Source: Pedobacter sp. (GTDB taxonomy: Bacteria > Bacteroidota > Bacteroidia > Sphingobacteriales > Sphingobacteriaceae). From it: DNA of 64,000 nucleotides. The stretch is taken from contig SSFR01000003.1 of the NCBI GenBank assembly GCA_008015505.1, positions 111,295-175,294 on the forward strand, given 5' to 3'. Both the position numbers and the translations under genes were made by a program. The notes under the pieces were generated by a model. It was not told where the DNA came from. It searched no databases and was given only the letters and a program-made list of their open reading frames with translations. Below are positions 57,026 to 64,000 of this stretch, one piece after another (the first letter of the stretch is position 1; each line of letters begins with the position of its first letter).

Positions 57026-59074
57026 CTAAGCACTTTTCAACTGAGATATGCTTATAATCTCGTCTGGTGTTAGGTCGAAATGAAAGAGCTGCATATTTTC
57101 ATTCATGTTAAAATATGATTGTGCTTTTGGAATAACAATATTGCCTTGTTGTAGGGACCACTTCAACATAATTTGTGCAGTGCTAACCCCGTTTCTTGTT
57201 GCGATATGAACCAAGTGTGGATGAGTAAGAGATCTTCCTTCATCCAAAGGAGCCCATGCAACTACGGGTATGTTATTTTTTTTACAAAAATTGCTCAACT
57301 CAATATTTTGATAAAATGGATTGAGGTAAATCTGATTAACGGCTGGCCTAATAAGTTTTGAATTGATGATCTCATTCAACTGATTTATTTCATAATTGGA
57401 AACCCCTATAGATCTTACCCGTTTTTTTAGTAGTAGAGATTCGAAGCTTGACCAAATGGCCATACGCTGGGTCAACATGGGTGCAGGTCTATGTACCAGA
57501 TACAAATCGAGGTAATCTAAGCCCAGATTCATTAAACTAGTTTCATACTCAGTATCAACCTTTTCAGCATCAATTTGAGAGGGCCTAAGTTTTGAAACGA
57601 TAAACAATTCATTTCGGGGAACACCACTATCAGCAATAGCTCGGCCCACTTCTTTCTCATTTTCATATGCAGCTGCTGCATCAATATGCCGATAGCCTAA
57701 ATCGAGTGCGGACCTAATTGCATTGTAAGTCCCAACTCCTGGTGTGAGTCGATAAGTTCCAATACCTAGCTTCGGCATATAAACATTGGCCGTAATTTGT
57801 TGCCTCGGGACAGGTTGATCATTCTTAACAAAGCTTTCTTTCGTGTAGTTACGCTGTTCTAAAAACTGGACAATGGTTGGATCTTGAATATACTCATCGA
57901 TAAATTCCTCCAGTACTTTGTTTTCAACATGCTCAAAAGTAAAAATATGTGTATAGCTCGGAGATTCATTTGTAAAGACGGGGAGATGGTATCGCTTAAC
58001 CATCTCATAGGAAGGCACAGGCAATACGACGCAAGGAGAGTATGGATTGTGCCAAGCATTTATACCTTTCTCTTGCAATAGTGAACAAGTATAATCGGAC
58101 TTATCTATCGCCTCCTTCGTTCTACGCTTAAATTCATTGATACCAATACGCTTAAGTTGATGCAGCGTCATGAATGGCGAAAGGCCATCTCTACTACCGC
58201 CAATCGTGGTGTCGTAAGAAGAAGCACATTCTGCAAATATGGAACAAGGAAGAGAATTGATCATTTTCTTGCGTGCAAGAAATAACGACCCTGGAAGAGG
58301 AACCCCAATCCTTTTATGAAAACTCACCGATAATGTGTCAATTTCTGGAATTGAAAAGTCAAGAGAAAGAGGGTTTCCTTCCAAAAATGGAGTAATCATT
58401 CCCCCAAGTGCTGCATCCAAATGCACGTGGTATTGGTGTTGATATAGCCCTAAGTCCTTGATTACATTTATCAAGGCAGACACATCGTCAAAAGCCCCTT
58501 TGGCAACAGATCCAGAACAGAATCCAAAAATATATTCACCGTCTACTCCTGAGTTTAAAATTTGTTCACGCAAATGGCTCGGATCCATTTGGCCATTCGG
58601 ATTCGTATTGATTTTTAAAACTGATTTGCACCGTGTAATCTGAGCTGATTTAGTCCAACTATAATGCGCATCAGTAGCAATTACGAGTGTGGGATCCTTG
58701 AGTTTTCTCATGCCTACATGCACTCCATGCAGATTAGAAAAAGTTGATCCTGGATTAAAATATCCCCATGCATCATCGGGCTGAAGCTTCAGCAAATCCG
58801 CAACGAAATAAACAAGCTCTCGCTCAGCATCAAATGTCACAAGGTGCCCACCCTGACCACTAAATGGATCGCCAAGGTTATTGATACAATGACCCAAAAG
58901 GGGCCAATATCCTAAACAACTTGAAACATCTTGGTTTATCTGTATTCCAAAACAACGCTTCTGCTCTTCTTCAAATTGGTTAGCAAGTAAAAGTGCTTCT
59001 TCATAAGGCTCTGGAAGAATAAATTTTTTATAGTTTTTTTTAACTATTTTATCGTTACTGATTCTTAAATCCAT
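57026..59074 (-). CDS. Fusion of histidine-decarboxylase-like PLP enzyme and aldo/keto reductase
   Basis: 682 residues from ATG 59074 (AGGAAAC just upstream); the frame could begin 24 codons earlier without support. Residues about 1-415 are a group II PLP decarboxylase of the serine/histidine decarboxylase type: GYFNPGSTFSNLHGVHVGMR, stacking H137, D220 in VHLDAALGG, and PLP lysine K254 in SFHKRIGVPLPGS. Residues about 432-682 are a complete aldo/keto reductase: GYRHIDAAAAYENEKEVGRA (D465, Y470), K495 in IVSKL, H528 in LVHRP, then GVSNYEINQL and IPKAQS. All catalytic residues of both halves are present. A pathway from an amino acid to an amine with reduction of a carbonyl is conceivable, but the substrate is unknown. 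It stands alone between IS1-type remnants inside an inverted segment. Confidence 0.9.
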   Translation of the reverse strand: MDLRISNDKIVKKNYKKFILPEPYEEALLLANQFEEEQKRCFGIQINQDVSSCLGYWPLLGHCINNLGDPFSGQGGHLVTFDAERELVYFVADLLKLQPDDAWGYFNPGSTFSNLHGVHVGMRKLKDPTLVIATDAHYSWTKSAQITRCKSVLKINTNPNGQMDPSHLREQILNSGVDGEYIFGFCSGSVAKGAFDDVSALINVIKDLGLYQHQYHVHLDAALGGMITPFLEGNPLSLDFSIPEIDTLSVSFHKRIGVPLPGSLFLARKKMINSLPCSIFAECASSYDTTIGGSRDGLSPFMTLHQLKRIGINEFKRRTKEAIDKSDYTCSLLQEKGINAWHNPYSPCVVLPVPSYEMVKRYHLPVFTNESPSYTHIFTFEHVENKVLEEFIDEYIQDPTIVQFLEQRNYTKESFVKNDQPVPRQQITANVYMPKLGIGTYRLTPGVGTYNAIRSALDLGYRHIDAAAAYENEKEVGRAIADSGVPRNELFIVSKLRPSQIDAEKVDTEYETSLMNLGLDYLDLYLVHRPAPMLTQRMAIWSSFESLLLKKRVRSIGVSNYEINQLNEIINSKLIRPAVNQIYLNPFYQNIELSNFCKKNNIPVVAWAPLDEGRSLTHPHLVHIATRNGVSTAQIMLKWSLQQGNIVIPKAQSYFNMNENMQLFHFDLTPDEIISISQLKSA

Positions 59075-59376
59075 GAATATTGTTTCCTTTCGTTTAAAAT
59101 ATTTGATAGCAATAAAAAATGGTGTAGATGTTGATCGCCAATCCATCTAAACAAAAAATCCAACAAATGTAATTTCTTAAAAATTAAAATATTATCAATT
59201 TAAAACATATAAAAACAAATTTAAGTTAAAAAAAATAAACATTAATTTAATAAAACAGAACAAATAATTACTTATGCACCTTATAGTGTTTAAAGCAAAA
59301 CCAATAATTTTTTCAGTTTCACAACTAGTTTATTTTAAAAATACTGACAATGAAATGGTGGCAGTGTATTTAATTG
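59075..59376. other. AT-rich gene-free spacer
   Basis: Contains the leader region of the fusion gene and a strongly AT-rich stretch. At 59360-59377 GGCAGTGTATTTAATTGG closely resembles the IS1-type terminal repeat that follows immediately, giving two terminal-repeat-like units in tandem. No gene seen. Confidence 0.5.
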
Positions 59377-59505
59377 GGTAGTGTATCTAAATGGGTAATT
59401 TGATTGAATTTCTGATGAATCATAACAAATTTAATAGCTGCCCAGCTGTCAAGTTGGTTAGGAATTATAGAAACTTAAAGGAAACATACATTTAGAAACA
59501 AAACC
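59377..59505 (+). mobile_element. Internally deleted IS1-type remnant (MITE-like)
   Basis: 129 bp with a left terminus GGTAGTGTATCTAAATGGG, the same as the 5' end of the IS at 60578-61164. It joins after a short stretch to the 3' end of the transposase (AVKLVRNYRNLKETYI) and the right terminal repeat CATTTAGAAACAAAACC. The whole transposase body is deleted. Confidence 0.75.
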
Positions 59506-59561
59506 GTTTTATTGTTTAAAATTTTAATTAAAAAATATTTTCATTATAAATTTATCTCGAA

Positions 59562-60230
59562 ATGAAAATATCTATGTCTACAACTATAATTTCGGAACAA
59601 AATCAGCTGGGCTATTTCAACCTCATTACCTTAATTTTGTCGATTTATGTACTGCTTATGCTGGGCTTGAGTACGGTGTTGGCGTTCCCGACAGAAGTAT
59701 TACGTCTAATTGAGGTGATTGATTTGGGTATTTGTTGTGTGTTTTTCGTCGAATTTCTCGTTAACTTTTATCGCGCGCCTCATAAATGGTCTTTTCTAAA
59801 ATGGGGCTGGATTGATCTGCTGGCGAGCATACCTATGGTTGATGCACTGCGTGGTGCGCGGATGGTTCGCGTTATTCGGTTGTTTCGGATTTTAAGGGCT
59901 TTTCGGTCAATAACGCATTTTGGACATTATGTATTTCGTAATCGCGTGAAAGGTGCTTTTTGTTTCGTTGGTTTGATAGGTATCTTGCTGGTGATCTGTT
60001 CGTCTATTGCCATTTTACAAGTCGAAATAGATCCGAATAGCAATATTAAAACTGCTGAGGATGCACTTTGGTGGGCCTATGTGACTATTACCACAGTAGG
60101 TTATGGCGACAAATATCCAGTTACAACCGAAGGTCGCTTCATTGCAGTATTACTCATGACCGCTGGTGTGGGTCTGTTTGGAATTTTGAGTGGTTTGGTA
60201 GCTTCGTGGTTTGTGCAGGAGCGAGTGTGA
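59562..60230 (+). CDS. Voltage-gated potassium channel-like protein
   Basis: 222 residues with six membrane segments. S4-like arginines are in RGARMVRVIRLFRILRAFRS (98-117), and the pore filter TVGYGD is at 178-183. There is no cytoplasmic RCK or cyclic-nucleotide domain. It is a K+ channel of the KvAP/ion_trans type in the inner membrane. The start at 59562 is ATG; Met5 is an alternative. Its 3' 126 bp are duplicated at 56294-56419. Confidence 0.92.
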   Translation: MKISMSTTIISEQNQLGYFNLITLILSIYVLLMLGLSTVLAFPTEVLRLIEVIDLGICCVFFVEFLVNFYRAPHKWSFLKWGWIDLLASIPMVDALRGARMVRVIRLFRILRAFRSITHFGHYVFRNRVKGAFCFVGLIGILLVICSSIAILQVEIDPNSNIKTAEDALWWAYVTITTVGYGDKYPVTTEGRFIAVLLMTAGVGLFGILSGLVASWFVQERV

Positions 60231-60577
60231 AAAATATCTTGGAGCCTGTTTAAATTTTAGGTATTGACTACAAAAATCTTGTGTCCTGTGGTGCACCTCA
60301 TGTGCATAAAGAATTGGTGCAAAGTATTCCAAGGTAAGGTATAGTTTTGAAAACTCTCTCAAAGCTATTTACTTCTAAACTATAGTTAAGTTTGGGAGAG
60401 TTTTCAATCTGAATTTAAGATTTCATATCTTCCAATAGTTTAAACTTTATTAGATGATGAGAAGCTTCACCATTTTTTTACTAACTGTTATTTCTTTTTA
60501 TGGTTTTGCCCAAACAAAGAATATCCCTAAACCCAATTGGCAAAATTTAGATTTACAACAAGACAGTGTGTTTGGAA
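60105..60577 (+). repeat. Inverted duplication, right copy (473 bp)
   Basis: Reverse-complement partner of 55947-56419, covering the channel 3' end, the spacer with hairpin AACTCTCTCAAA...TTTGGGAGAGTT (60352-60402), and the first codons of the S8 peptidase. It ends at 60577, exactly where the right IS1-like element is broken. Confidence 0.93.
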
Positions 60578-60588
60578 GTGGTTATTGA
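60454..60588 (+). pseudogene. 5' fragment of the S8 peptidase gene
   Basis: Encodes MMRSFTIFLLTVISFYGFAQ and continues to DLQQDSVFG, identical but for two residues with the start of the complete S8 gene. It then reads three codons of unrelated IS sequence to a TGA at 60586. It lacks all catalytic residues. Confidence 0.93.
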
Positions 60589-61164
60589 CTTTTTTAGACA
60601 AAGCAGTTGTTCTTCGAATAAGCCTCTTGCAAACACCTCTTAGATAAGTATCTACACCTTCAATGCTTTGGTAAATTCTTTTCCAATTTTTTGCTTTAGT
60701 GTTGGAAATACAGCCCACCTAGTATTTCATTCTTTTTCTGGCAGTAGGCATACAAAATCCAAATCTTTTTTATTCCCAACAAAGCTATAGAGCTCATCTA
60801 CTTGAACTTGGTCATAGTGTTCCTCATTGGGAGCTAGCTGAGTCTTATAATAGGATAATAAAGCTCGTAAAACAAAACCTGTGCTAATTTGTAATGTGTA
60901 GGTAATGTCTCGAATGCTAGATACTCGAACTAACATCTTTTTTATCAAGCTCTTGATATCTGAATTCGATCCCTTGTATATATCATTAAAGTGATAGCAT
61001 TTTTTACATTCCTTAAACAGATGAACCTATAGCCCATTTTCCCTTCTTCCATTTTTTACGACTTTTACAGTGAGGCGATGAGAACGTGTTAACTTTATTT
61101 TCACAAATCAAAATTAGACCCTTATTACCTTATAATTTAGCATCACTCATTTAGATACACTACC
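60578..61164 (-). mobile_element. IS1-family element, 3'-truncated and frameshifted
   Basis: On the minus strand the element starts at 61164 with the terminal repeat GGTAGTGTATCTAAATGAG. The InsA-like part (SSPHCKSRKKWKKGKWAIG) is broken by stops. The InsB-like part is spread over two frames: DQVQVDELYSFVGNKK near 60780-60812 and RGVCKRLIRRTTALSKK near 60592-60642. The last residues (WCAV onwards) and the right end are missing because the 473-bp block begins there. Non-functional. Confidence 0.82.
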
Positions 61165-61193
61165 CCATTTTTGGTGCTGCGTCTCAAATGATA

Positions 61194-61826
61194 CTATTTG
61201 CAAATTTCTAACGCATCAATATGAAGACGACTTGTTAAATAATGAAGGTTTCTCGTTATTTTTTCGATGTCCCAATTCCACCATTTAACCCTGAGTAATC
61301 TCTTAATTTGATCATCTGAGAAACGCTTTTTGATTAATCGTGCAGGATTTCCACCGACTATAGCATAAGGCTCCACATCCTTTGTTACGGTTGAATTTGT
61401 TGCAACAATTGCCCCATCTCCAATAGTTACACCTGCCATAATAGTTGAATTGTAACCAATCCAAACATCATTACCTATCTTGATATCTCCCTTATTTGGG
61501 TATGATTTTCCATCCATAGCATGCTCCCAACCTTCACCAAAAACAGAAAATGGATAAGCCGTAATGGCATCCGTCAGGTGATTTGCACCATTCATAATGA
61601 AGGTAACATCAGATGCAATCATACAAAACTTCCCAATGATCAATTTATCACCAACGAAATCAAAATGATATTTTACATTTTTTTCAAAATTTTCAACATT
61701 TTCAAAATCATCATAATAGGTATAATCTCCAACAATAATGTTTGGATTGCGAACAATATTTTTTAGAAAGCAAAGACGATTGTAATCCTTTAAGGGAAAT
61801 TTTAGATTCTTATCAGGTATAGTCAT
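61194..61826 (-). CDS. Vat/CatB-type xenobiotic acetyltransferase (left-handed beta-helix)
   Basis: 210 residues. Hexapeptide-repeat acetyltransferase: KLIIGKFCMIASDVTFIMNGANH with the XAT active-site His in GANH, YPFSVFG, GDIKIGNDVWIGYNSTIMAGV, and VEPYAIVGGNPARLIKKRF. This set matches streptogramin A (Vat) and CatB-type chloramphenicol acetyltransferases. The actual substrate cannot be read from sequence; many chromosomal members have unknown targets. Adjacent to an ABC exporter on the same strand. Confidence 0.9.
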   Translation of the reverse strand: MTIPDKNLKFPLKDYNRLCFLKNIVRNPNIIVGDYTYYDDFENVENFEKNVKYHFDFVGDKLIIGKFCMIASDVTFIMNGANHLTDAITAYPFSVFGEGWEHAMDGKSYPNKGDIKIGNDVWIGYNSTIMAGVTIGDGAIVATNSTVTKDVEPYAIVGGNPARLIKKRFSDDQIKRLLRVKWWNWDIEKITRNLHYLTSRLHIDALEICK

Positions 61827-61933
61827 GATTTATTTATTCTAAACTTGTCTATAATATATTTCATGTCATACGTGGAAGAGGAGAACTTTAAACACAAAAT
61901 ATCTGGGTGGCTGGAATGCAATGTCTCTAGCAA

Positions 61934-63718
61934 CTAAAAAACAATCATTCCATCTACTTGATGGTCCCATAACGCTTTAAACTTGCCATCTTTTCTTTTC
62001 ATCAATGCAAAAAAAGATCCATCTTCGACGATCCTACCACCGTCCATCACAATAATTCGATCCATGTGTTTAATTGTCGAAAGGCGATGAGCAATAGCAA
62101 TAACAGTAACATTACTGGCTTTAAACATACTATTGATCGATTTTTGGATTTCTATCTCCGTCAGTGAATCAAGGCTAGAAGTCGCTTCATCCAAAATTAA
62201 AATAGGGGCATTTTTCAAAACAGCCCTAGCAATAGCTATGCGCTGACGTTCTCCACCGGATAGTTTTACCCCTCTTTCACCAACCAAAGTGTTGTAACCC
62301 GCTGGCAAGCCCAGTATAAATTCATGAATATCAGCTAGCTTTGCAGCCTCTTCTATCTCCAATTGGGTTGCATTTTCCTTTGCATAACCAATATTTTCAG
62401 TAATAGACCGATGAAAAAGCATCACATCTTGGGGAATTAATGAAATCTGGGAACGAACGGAATCCGAAGTAGCATCGTCAATGCACTGACCATCAATAAT
62501 AATCTCACCTGAATCAACTTTAAAATTCTTAAGCAAGAGTGAGATTAAAGTTGACTTCCCAGCGCCAGAATGCCCAACAAGACCGACCTTTTCACCAGGT
62601 TTAATCGACAAATTCAAGTTCTGAAAAACTCTACCCCCATCCTCATATTGGAATGAAATATCTTTAAACAAAATTTCTCCTTTCGAAACCTTGAGCTCAA
62701 TCGCATCAGGTTTGTCTATGGTACTTTGTGGTGTTTGAAAAATGGTAAAAGAAGATTTGAAATCACCCATTTCGCGCATAAAACCCCCAACTTGTGATAC
62801 CAATAACCAGAGATTATCAACCAGAAAAAATGCCATTGTCATCACAAATACAAAATCTCCTATTGTTATTACATGAACACGACGAAGGTATACCATGAAA
62901 ACAAGTAACGAGAATAGCATAACAACATATAGCACTCCCCCAAATGTTGCCGATATTAGATCATATTTCACTTCATTATAATCTTTTTGTGCAACCTCAG
63001 TACAGCTAAAGACCTTTATCCTTTTCAATTCACGGCTACCAGATGCAAAAGAAAATATATTAGCAATATTGGCAATATTATCAGCAATTAAACCAATTGC
63101 TTGATGTTCGCTGTTACTTGTTTGTGTGGCAAGCTTGCCCAGTTGAAATGACCTCTTTAACATTATTGAGAAGAACATAGCACACCAAAGCACCATAAAA
63201 ATAAACAACTGCAAATTAATGAACCCAAATGCAATCACACTTACCAATATGAGCAACAATGGCATCATAAGCCGATGATGCACACCAGCCCAAAAAGTAT
63301 CATAGCCCATAACCATACCTCTGACTTTACTCGCAATAGACCCCGCATAGGTATTTTGAAAAAAACTATAGGAGTGGCCTTGAATATAATCGTAACACCT
63401 TGTAACAATATCAGCCCGAACAAAGGGTTGCGATTTCATCCAAGCAAAATGACTGATTCGCCATGCCAATTCATGAACTAGCAATGCACCAATATAAAAT
63501 AGTATCGGGAGTAATAAATCCGTATTTCCAACCTCAGCATCATCACCAAAAGAATCAATAATAAATTTAAGTAAAAAAGCATTTACAACTTGGTAAAATG
63601 CTCCAATAATAGGAGCTTGTAGCATCAAGACATACCACCATCTATATGGCCTAATCACTGACCATAGAAAAGAAAAAATTGTTCGATCTTCTCCGTCTAT
63701 TAAACTTCCTTGAATCAT
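61934..63718 (-). CDS. ABC exporter half-transporter (permease-ATPase fusion)
   Basis: 594 residues. Six membrane segments in 1-320, then the ATPase domain: Walker A VGHSGAGKSTLISLL, Q-loop SLIPQDVMLFH, signature KLSGGERQRIAIARAVL, Walker B ILILDEATSSLD and H-loop IAHRL. No C39 peptidase domain is present, so it is not a bacteriocin maturation exporter. The substrate is unknown; lipid or drug export are the usual roles. Lies between the acetyltransferase gene and the rRNA operon. Confidence 0.93.
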   Translation of the reverse strand: MIQGSLIDGEDRTIFSFLWSVIRPYRWWYVLMLQAPIIGAFYQVVNAFLLKFIIDSFGDDAEVGNTDLLLPILFYIGALLVHELAWRISHFAWMKSQPFVRADIVTRCYDYIQGHSYSFFQNTYAGSIASKVRGMVMGYDTFWAGVHHRLMMPLLLILVSVIAFGFINLQLFIFMVLWCAMFFSIMLKRSFQLGKLATQTSNSEHQAIGLIADNIANIANIFSFASGSRELKRIKVFSCTEVAQKDYNEVKYDLISATFGGVLYVVMLFSLLVFMVYLRRVHVITIGDFVFVMTMAFFLVDNLWLLVSQVGGFMREMGDFKSSFTIFQTPQSTIDKPDAIELKVSKGEILFKDISFQYEDGGRVFQNLNLSIKPGEKVGLVGHSGAGKSTLISLLLKNFKVDSGEIIIDGQCIDDATSDSVRSQISLIPQDVMLFHRSITENIGYAKENATQLEIEEAAKLADIHEFILGLPAGYNTLVGERGVKLSGGERQRIAIARAVLKNAPILILDEATSSLDSLTEIEIQKSINSMFKASNVTVIAIAHRLSTIKHMDRIIVMDGGRIVEDGSFFALMKRKDGKFKALWDHQVDGMIVF

Positions 63719-63755
63719 AATAGTATTTATACAATTTTATAACTTTTCTAAAACA

Positions 63756-63792
63756 AAAAAGCGTCTTCTTCAAATTGAAGAAAGACGCTTCT
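63756..63792 (-). terminator. rRNA operon terminator
   Basis: Stem AAGCGTCTT...AAGACGCTT with a short loop around AAATTG and one bulged base, followed on the minus strand by TTTTTTGTTT. It lies 9 nt beyond the 5S 3' end, as expected for the end of an rRNA operon. Confidence 0.85.
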
Positions 63793-63800
63793 GTAAGATT

Positions 63801-63906
63801 TGGCACCGACCTACTCTCCCACTTTTTACAGCAGTACCATCGGCTCTGGCGGGCTTAACTTCTCTGTTCGGGATGGGAAGAGGTGGACTCCGCCGATATA
63901 GGCACC
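63801..63906 (-). rRNA. rrf: 5S ribosomal RNA
   Basis: On the minus strand the sequence contains CCCATCCCGAACAGAGAAG and AGTGGGAGAGTAGGTCGGTG, the universal loop B and helix V parts of 5S rRNA. The ends GGTGCC and GGTGCC pair with central G-U wobbles to form helix I. About 106 nt. The 23S gene should lie immediately upstream on this strand, to the right of the window. Ends are approximate by a few bases. Confidence 0.93.
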
Positions 63907-64000
63907 TTAATATGGTTGTATATCTACTTATACTAATATCTTAACACACTGGAAATAGTAATTGAAAATCCTTTTTATCTGCACTTATGACCCCTTTTTA

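Noticed and set aside
60527..60948. Two short minus-strand open frames read as separate genes
   Set aside because: They are frameshifted pieces of one IS1-type transposase, reported as a mobile element.
61934..63718. Dedicated exporter for the double-glycine peptide
   Set aside because: No N-terminal C39 peptidase domain, and the gene is 25 kb away from the peptide.
1..64000. CRISPR array or Cas genes
   Set aside because: No spaced direct repeats or Cas motifs were seen; the only tandem repeats are within a coding gene.

Overview
The window is chromosomal DNA from an AT-rich member of the Bacteroidota, most likely a Sphingobacteriales relative. The evidence is the DUF5606 protein, the PorD (DUF4835) protein, a gliding-motility/type IX sorting domain, a Porin_10 outer-membrane protein, the Bacteroidota-type omega subunit, the RibBA and SerB-SerA style fusions, and TAnnTTTG promoter boxes with weak Shine-Dalgarno sites. 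The exact genus cannot be read from the sequence.

Layout. 1-7.6 kb is accessory: four minus-strand genes comprising two related membrane-anchored proteins of unknown function, a large protein whose N-terminal half is a clear homologue of fungal borosin (omphalotin-type) peptide backbone N-methyltransferases including the clasp domain, and an edge-truncated 2OG-Fe(II)-type oxygenase. A decayed phage tail-collar gene follows. 7.6-36 kb is mostly housekeeping: an amidohydrolase, an M13 peptidase lipoprotein, crcB, a SerB-SerA-derived fusion, lpxK, ppiB, rlmH, a type IX cargo protein, pruA, a carbonic anhydrase/SulP bicarbonate pair, recA, fabI, recN, porD, coaBC, rpoZ and bamD. 36-54 kb holds a small double-glycine-leader peptide, tsaD, a very large tamB, PspC/LiaF-like envelope-stress genes, mlaEF, a lytic transglycosylase, ribBA, lptF, tRNA-Met(CAU) and a three-gene translationally coupled glycosyltransferase/deacetylase operon.

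54-61.2 kb is a rearranged island. A subtilase and an ion-channel gene, which were once adjacent, each survive complete on opposite sides of a segment bounded by two inverted copies of a 473-bp block. The outer ends of that block abut truncated IS1-family elements. Inside lies an unusual single-chain fusion of a histidine-decarboxylase-like PLP enzyme and an aldo/keto reductase. 61.2-64 kb carries a Vat/CatB-type acetyltransferase, an ABC exporter and the 5S end of an rRNA operon on the minus strand.

The strongest candidate for an undescribed system is the borosin-like gene with its oxygenase neighbour and two companion membrane proteins. Next are the decarboxylase-reductase fusion and the double-glycine peptide. 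No searches were run; all family calls rest on motif and sequence memory.
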